A DNA stretch of 31,000 bases from Glandiceps talaboti (taxonomy: Eukaryota; Hemichordata; Enteropneusta; Spengelidae). Below are positions 24,976-31,000 of the stretch, piece by piece. The translations under genes and the position numbers were made by a program. Position 1 is the stretch's first letter, and every line of letters begins with the position of its first letter. The stretch is taken from NCBI RefSeq assembly GCF_964340395.1, contig NC_135571.1, forward strand, positions 6,925,453-6,956,452, written 5' to 3'. The notes under the pieces were generated by a model. That model made no database searches. It was not told the origin of the DNA and saw only the letters and a list, made by a program, of their open reading frames with translations.

Positions 24976-26346
24976 TCAAAATCAGCTGATTGATCTGTTA
25001 ATGATCAATTGATATTGTTCTGATCAATAAGATCGACTTGTGTGGTCATCTGGACGGTCTAGTTTTGTAAATGAGTGTGTAAGTTAGGGTTAGAGAACTG
25101 CCGACCATTCAATTACTTGTACACATACATGTACTATGGTTAGCCGCACGTAGATGCTTGATCCAGACTTGACATCTCTGTGAGGTAGTTACAAAGCAAA
25201 ACGACCAGTGTTCAATTTTTCTGTCAAGTACACGTACTTGAAGTGATTTTACTTATTTCATTATTCAGTATAAATGTTCAAGCTTTGGCCATAATGTTTG
25301 ACCTGGTAGCTACTTCGATTATCTGTGAAAGAATAAGTACTTTCTAAACTTCAAACTTGAAGTAAACAAGTAATTTATCACACATAAACGCCGCCAGCTT
25401 GGCTCCATTCACTGACAAGATGTTGTACACACGCTTCTACCGTGTTACGCACAGTAACTATGGGTTATGATAAAGAGTGCATCGTGATGTGTGCTGTCTC
25501 TATGCATGACAGCAGATCACGACCACGACATTAGAATGTCAGTGATACGTCGTGTAAGCAGGTCTGATGAATTTGTCACGGTGTGTTCAGCTACCTATAA
25601 GGATGTCTGAGTTGATGTGGCTATTTATCACGCATGTTTGTGCCATCAAACAAGAGCTGAGGGCGGGAAGATATGACGTATGACACAGCCCAGGCTTAAG
25701 CTTAGTGATGACGTCATTAAAGAACCAGAAATCAGGTTCTCGATTTTGTGCCGTTTTATCGATAGTGTCGTAAAGAATAAACAGGATTAATATTTCGAAC
25801 ATCTTTTTCTATAGCTCCGCCAGACAAGTTTTTTCTTCTTTTTTACCAAAATTATAATCCTTCACCGACATGGAGTTTTATGTTATTTTACTTATCTTTC
25901 ATCTGATAATTCCCTCGTCTATGCACTGACGCAATGGAAGTATCGTGTAATTTCCGAACATTGGCGAATACTGCCGAGGATACGCGAAGTTACGAAACCA
26001 CCTGTTGATTCACTGCATCTGCAATCGATGTATTTGATTGCTTGACGATGACCCTAAAAGGTCACACATCATGATCTTTCTTAATATAATTGAAAATGAC
26101 AGTAAAACTTGGCAAAAGCTACATAATTTTGTTCACAAGAAATTTGAGACTAAGAAATCCATGAGCTAATATTAAACAATAATTTGAACTATAAATAGCT
26201 GCGGTATTATTTGAACAACATGTTAATCTGAAATGTCACAAACATGTAGTCTGCAAAGTGTAAGAGTTCTACAGTAACTATGAACCATCTCCAACCGAAG
26301 CAAAAAAGTTCTCATTCTATCACTTGAATACTTAGATGTTATTCTT

Positions 26347-26643
26347 CAATATTTTTCTTCGTTCAACCAAGGACAACACGAATGGCCTAAGGGGCCTTTG
26401 TCACTACGAGTCGCTAGACTCGTAGTGACAACCCTTAGGTCACGCGTATTTCCGGCTGAATGAAGAAAAATATTGGAGAATACCATAATCATACCAGTGC
26501 CAGCAATATCTAAGAAAAATCGGGGAAATTAATGACTATTTGGAACGTTTTAAAACTCATATTTCGAACACTGCAGGACCAGTGACGTAGACACGCGTTG
26601 TCGTGACGTAGAACAACCGGAGTATAAATTCCATATTTTTGGT
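26347..26643. mobile_element. Foldback MITE family F, copy 2
   Basis: The palindrome 26347-26475 has outer arms caatatttttcttcgttcaa and tgaatgaagaaaaatattg and a central perfect 15-bp stem TTGTCACTACGAGTC/GACTCGTAGTGACAA around GCTA. The tail to ~26643 matches copy 1 in CARF intron 9. This is the better-preserved copy. Confidence 0.85.
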
Positions 26644-28035
26644 TTATGCGTGTATAATAGTGCATATATCAATCTTCTGTCAAGTTCGACGTTGTCAACA
26701 TTAACTTTGTTATCTTCCAACACACATTCAAGGTTATGATATTGTAACAGCTGCATGTCAACCCATTGACTTCTCCTTCAAGAAACTGTGTGAAATTAGA
26801 ACGGCCATTGTTCTGTCTCACTTGACAATAGTACACTGTACTCTGTAGCCTCGTTGATTTTAAATACAAAATCATCTGACGTAAGTCCTCTACTTGAAGA
26901 GAAAACTTCACGTACACACTCTGTGCATAAAATGTCATCTAAATATCTCGTGATTTTTTCCGATAACTCGACCGATCTATAGTTTAAGCCCGCGACCCAA
27001 AACAAGTTTTTTGCATGCAAAAATGTAAAATTGTAACAATTTACTTCTATTTCCGTGTACACCTTCATACCTTTGCCTCGTCTGTGGTCACTGTTTTGAA
27101 AAAAAATGTATTCCAGAGAGAAGCCAGGTCTTTTTAGACTATAACAGAACAGTCTACATAACGTGTTCATCTACTTAACTTAGAATTGTCTTCATTTACT
27201 TCTTTTACACCTCATCAAACTCTCACGGAAGTATTGTGACCAAAGAGTAACTTATCTTGGGATCGAAGTGATTTTAAAAAATTTAAAGTACAACAAAATT
27301 CCGACCTACCTAGTACCCTATTTTCTGAACTTGAAGTCAGGTTATTGAAAACACAGTTTTTATTTTTAGTTTGCCTTAGCACTCCATCAGTTGCTAGAAA
27401 TGGTTCAACATACCTTAGTAGGTGAAATGAGATTAAACTGATCTAAGGATATTTAATATGAAACAGAAGTGACCGCCAAGAACTTTAAAATAACACATTG
27501 TGCCCCTTTAACCTTACCTTCATATACATGAATGGCGCATGCGTCGAAATGGTGACAGTTCTTATAACAATTCGATTAAATGACTCGCATTTATTACAAC
27601 TAAATGTAGTCCCTAAATTGCATCCAGTCAAATTTCTATAAAATTATCGTTTTTTATAGGTTAGAAACTATAACGAGGTCAAGGTGACAGGAATAGCCTC
27701 TTATGGTGAGAAATCACCCACGGCGTTACTAATATACGTTACCATGGTAACATAATCAAGAACGGAAACAATTATTCCGATATCAAGAAATATTGTAAAT
27801 TGTCACGTACCAAACATATCAAAAGCACATTTGTTGCTTGGATACATTTCCCGCCCTTTTCGAATAGTTTGGTAGCTGTGGAAAATAGCAGCTAATTATA
27901 TATTCATAAACTAAGTTGCGACCGATTTTGATAATTTTGCATTTTTTGGCGACACAATGTTTTTGGCATAGGCTAAATAATGGCGTCCCATCTCCACGAT
28001 ACTTGGTTTTGTCACAAATCTGACAATTATATAGT
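26644..28035. other. No supported gene; one unrecognised minus-strand frame
   Basis: The minus-strand frame 26796-27170 (124 codons, containing KITRYLDDILCTECVREV) has a protein-like composition but no domain I can name and no clear splice context. An overlapping 89-codon frame (26669-26938) competes with it. An RFX palindrome lies at 27738. Confidence 0.35.
27738..27751. promoter_or_regulatory. Perfect RFX X-box palindrome GTTACCATGGTAAC
   Basis: All 14 bases fit the symmetric X-box consensus bound by RFX factors. No gene start is recognised next to it. Confidence 0.45.
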
Positions 28036-28036
28036 A

Positions 28037-28145
28037 TTCCCCAATATATGTCTTCGTGCAGAAGGAAAGGAAAAAAGAGTGACCTAAGGGGCCTTGTCAC
28101 TACTAGTCGATTTTTTACGTAGTGTGAGAAAGATATCTGAAAAAA
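28037..28145. mobile_element. Foldback MITE family F, degenerate copy 3
   Basis: It retains ccccaatat.tgtcttcgtgc, gtgacctaaggggccttgtc and a partial tcactac...gtagtg stem. It lacks the tail found in copies 1 and 2. Confidence 0.65.
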
Positions 28146-28611
28146 ACTACAATGAAAAGCTGAAATATTTTTTAACCATAAAGATGCCGTAACCCCACCC
28201 CCACCCCTAACAAGAGAGGGGGGTTGAAAGCTACATTGTCTGTACTATACAGTTTATTTTGTTTGGCCATACCAGTATATATTTTAGAAACCAAGGCCTT
28301 ATTTTTTGAAAACATACTTGAAACGTATGGCCGACTCTTGATATGATACCATAAGGAGAGAATATTATAAAGTAGAATTACTTTCGTGATTAAGAGTCTA
28401 TTTATGTTCAAGTAAAAACCTGGCACGATGTCTACTCTATCGTTTCTAGGTAGCGTCTATACACTTACGTGTATAAGTGGATAATTCACTAATCGTATCA
28501 AATTGATTCTTACAAATCGATAAATTCGTTGATGAGATTTTATTACCCTGGAAACGTCAAACATAATCGTTGACTGCGTTAGCACCTTCCCAACCAAGGC
28601 CTTCGTTATGT

Positions 28612-28710
28612 TAGCCTGTTCACATCGCGATATGTGATTTTGCTTTTGGTCAATGAGCTGACGTGTACAGTGAAGTAAAATCAAATGTGGATTGCGATGT
28701 GAACAGGCTA
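28612..28710. mobile_element. ~100-bp foldback element flanked by TA
   Basis: The ends TAGCCTGTTCACATCGC and GCGATGTGAACAGGCTA are perfect inverted repeats of 17 bp, with weaker pairing further in. Confidence 0.8.
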
Positions 28711-28728
28711 GCCCTGCCTCCACATCTA

Positions 28729-28825
28729 TCGACACAATACCAATATTGTAACCACCACCGCCACCACCACCACCACCACCACCACCTCCTCCTCCTCCTC
28801 CTCCTCCTCCTCCTCCTCCTCCTCC

Positions 28826-28864
<39 letters not shown>

Positions 28865-28865
28865 G

Positions 28866-28959
<94 letters not shown>

Positions 28960-29183
28960 TTCATCATCATCAACAACAACATCAACATCAACAACAACAA
29001 CAACATAAAACATCATTGCCCTAATTACTTATACTAAAAGAGCAACCACAGATGCCATCACCACCATGACCACCACCACCACCACCACCACCACCACCAC
29101 CACTACCATCACCATTACCACCACTATCACCGAACCCCACCACCACCAGCAACAACAACGATGTCATCGTCATCATCAATGCC

Positions 29184-29232
<49 letters not shown>

Positions 29233-29250
29233 TCATCATCATCATTGAAT
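28729..29250. repeat. Compound trinucleotide block: (ACC)n(CTC)n(ATC)n(AAC)n, copy 1
   Basis: ACC (28751-28785), CTC (28786-28826), ATC (28827-28970) and AAC runs are followed by a unique segment (29009-29050: cattgccctaattacttata...) and then more ACC/ACA runs to 29250. Poly-amino-acid frames (poly-Asp, poly-Met, poly-Ile, poly-His) are artefacts. Confidence 0.97.
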
Positions 29251-30115
29251 ATATAGTCACGAGAAATGCTGTAAGCATGAATGCTATAAGTAATATTTGA
29301 ATTATTGTATATTTACTTGAATATTACCAGAAATGGAACATTTATCGTATATATTACATCTTCCTAACCATTTACCATACAATAATACTGACGTGAATCA
29401 CATACAAAATTCTAGTTGAAAAGAAGCATTGAAATTAATGATTGCACTCAACATTCACATCCGTGTTATTAATATTAATTCATAAAAAAAACTATTAGCG
29501 AACGAGCCTATTCATCTCATGAAAGCGAGTCATCCGTTGTTTTAAAAGTCCTAGTGCTGTAACCATGGCAACCGCTCACTGAGCTCGAAAATATAAAAGC
29601 GAAATTACTTGTTAGTGTCGAGTTCCATTATTGAAATAAAAGTGTGATAGAGTTGACAAACGAATTAAAAAACAGAAAGTGAATGATTTATGAAAGCGAG
29701 AAACTTGCCCTGGGGGAATTGGATGTAGTTTTGTTTAGAATTACTAAATGAGTGATTTGCCAGTCGAGTTGAATAAAGTAGATTTACTTATAAGAATCTG
29801 ATGATCTGGATTGCGGTGCACGCATCGATGCTTACGACATTGCGATGCTTTTCTCGAGCAAACAGTCTGGGTGAACACATCACGTGATGGTACGTGTTCA
29901 AACTGAGAAATGTTGTGTTTGAGGTTTCTGTGTATTTCTGTTTGGAATATCTAAGAAAATACTGAAGTATCAACGCTCACGTCACTAGTTAATTTACAAT
30001 TTAAGATAACCATATGAAAGGGGAAAGCAACACCGGGCTAAAGACATTTTCGTAAACTTTGTTGTGGAGAGTCATTCCATAATTTTACGTCTCATACATT
30101 ATCGTATACATACAT
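29251..30115. other. Between the trinucleotide blocks; promoter-like cluster, no gene called
   Basis: Apart from the X-box/TATA cluster, a short frame at ~29683 (MIYESEKLALGELDVVLF...) of 22 codons follows the putative start site. It is too short to call. Confidence 0.4.
29559..29620 (+). promoter_or_regulatory. Promoter-like cluster: X-box and TATA box
   Basis: An X-box-like GTAACCATGGCAAC (29559-29572) is followed by TATAAAAG (29591-29598). A start site would be expected near 29620 (ttagtgtcgagttcc). The spacing is right for a TATA promoter, but no coding exon is recognised downstream. Confidence 0.35.
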
Positions 30116-30181
30116 ATCGACACCAATACCAATATTGTAACCATCACTACCACCACCTCCTCCTCCTCCTCCTCCTCCTCC

Positions 30182-30217
<36 letters not shown>

Positions 30218-30330
30218 CCATCATCATCAACATCATTGCCCACATTACTTATACTAAAAGAGCAACCACAAGTGCAATCACCAACATAACCACCATCACT
30301 ACCAGCATCACCACCACCAACTGTACATGT
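30116..30330. repeat. Compound trinucleotide block, copy 2
   Basis: It has the same order as copy 1: flank caccaataccaatattgtaa, (CTC)n 30157-30182, (ATC)n 30183-30235, then cattgcccacattacttata and ACC-rich DNA. The arrays are much shorter than in copy 1. Confidence 0.95.
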
Positions 30331-31000
30331 ATTCATTCAATCTTTGTATCTTAATGTGTAGCATGTCCAGTCTGGTTGTATTATATAGAAAAGCTGTACG
30401 GTATTGTGAAATTCACTGTATGACTTTCCCTAATGATGGATACATCAGCCAACTCAGGAAAAATATTTTTAAAAAATGCATTTTTTAATTTAAATTTCAC
30501 TACTGTCCTATGTGTATCTTAAACCTGCAATAGCTGTAACTGGGGTATAGTTGTTTTGATTGGATATATTGCACCAGACTGTGTGTACTACTACACAGAT
30601 ACGCTCACTCACAGGTGACTCACTATTGTGCAGAGTGAATGCCATTACGAGTAATGCTAAACAGTTTCAAAAGACACTTCAGTTGCAGTAAATTTTTTTC
30701 AATAGAATTTTCACCAGGCTCACATTTATCATATATATTCCAAAAATGGTGGTGATTAAAAAAATAATAATTTATATTTTTTTCTTTGGTATTACGTCAC
30801 ACTTTGATATCATAATTGTATTCATCTGTTAATAGTGATACAATATTAAAATTAATATACACAGTTAAAGAGTATTGTATAAGGTGCTAAATAACATGCT
30901 TCGACCGTTAAACTATGAATTATATTTGAATGGCTTCCGTTATGCTCGGTCAGTGTTAGTGACAATACATTGCTGTTTGCTGTATTCTACGTCGTTTGTG
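30331..31000. other. No recognised gene
   Basis: AT-rich sequence with no open frame, repeat or motif that I can support. Confidence 0.55.

Larger units (their letters stand above)
24330..26340. other. No recognised gene; microsatellites
   Basis: It contains the CTGT and TTGA arrays and a CRE-type palindrome TGACGTCA at 25709-25716. No further exon of the 24093 candidate was recognised. Confidence 0.5.

Noticed and set aside
25083-25095. Telomere-like ttagggttag
   Set aside because: Fewer than two full units; chance occurrence.
26796-27170. 124-codon minus-strand frame, considered as a histone-fold or reverse-transcriptase fragment (RYLDDIL)
   Set aside because: The surrounding residues do not continue either family pattern and an overlapping frame is equally open.
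28650-29278. Poly-Asp, poly-Met, poly-Ile and poly-Gly frames on both strands
   Set aside because: Pure trinucleotide repeat translation.

Overview
The window is animal (eukaryotic) DNA. It is AT-rich, dense in microsatellites, minisatellites and short foldback transposons, and carries one clear multi-exon protein gene with GT-AG introns. The repeat content (long AG, TG, CTGT and ATC/CTC tracts, tRNA-derived SINEs, hAT- and TA/TTAA-flanked miniature elements) suggests a marine invertebrate, for example a mollusc or another lophotrochozoan, or an invertebrate deuterostome. The sequence alone does not settle the phylum.

Layout. Positions 1-5850 hold no recognised gene: a 120-bp tandem duplication, a long (AG)n tract beside a reverse-oriented tRNA-like SINE head, a 321-bp foldback element between TTAA sites, and a ~1-kb segment bounded by inverted repeats with decayed coding-like stretches. 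Positions 5866-19124 hold a complete + strand orthologue of CARF (calcium-responsive transcription factor, ALS2CR8 domain). I could assemble it into 12 coding exons with every junction in phase, giving 597 codons plus stop. Its introns hold most of the interesting structure: two SINEs of one family in opposite orientation, a LINE-like 3' tail, a 50-bp and a 51-bp minisatellite, a pair of 244-bp miniature transposons in opposite orientation bracketing exons 8-10, and a ~1.06-kb hAT-type element with a perfect 8-bp target duplication, inserted into a tandem copy of the exon 8 donor region.

Positions 19125-31000 are mostly non-coding. They include a CTCF-like motif, a perfect E-box palindrome near possible untranslated exons, a candidate first coding exon of a membrane protein (24093-24329, tentatively DEG/ENaC-like), more copies of the intronic foldback families, an RFX X-box palindrome (27738), an X-box/TATA promoter-like cluster (29559-29620), and two related trinucleotide-rich blocks (28729-29250 and 30116-30330).

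Only the CARF gene is certain. No self-contained new system is visible. The best leads are structural: repeats placed where they could alter CARF splicing (hAT in a duplicated donor region, inverted repeats around exons 8-10, an array of splice-site pairs in intron 7), and a shared LINE/SINE 3' tail.
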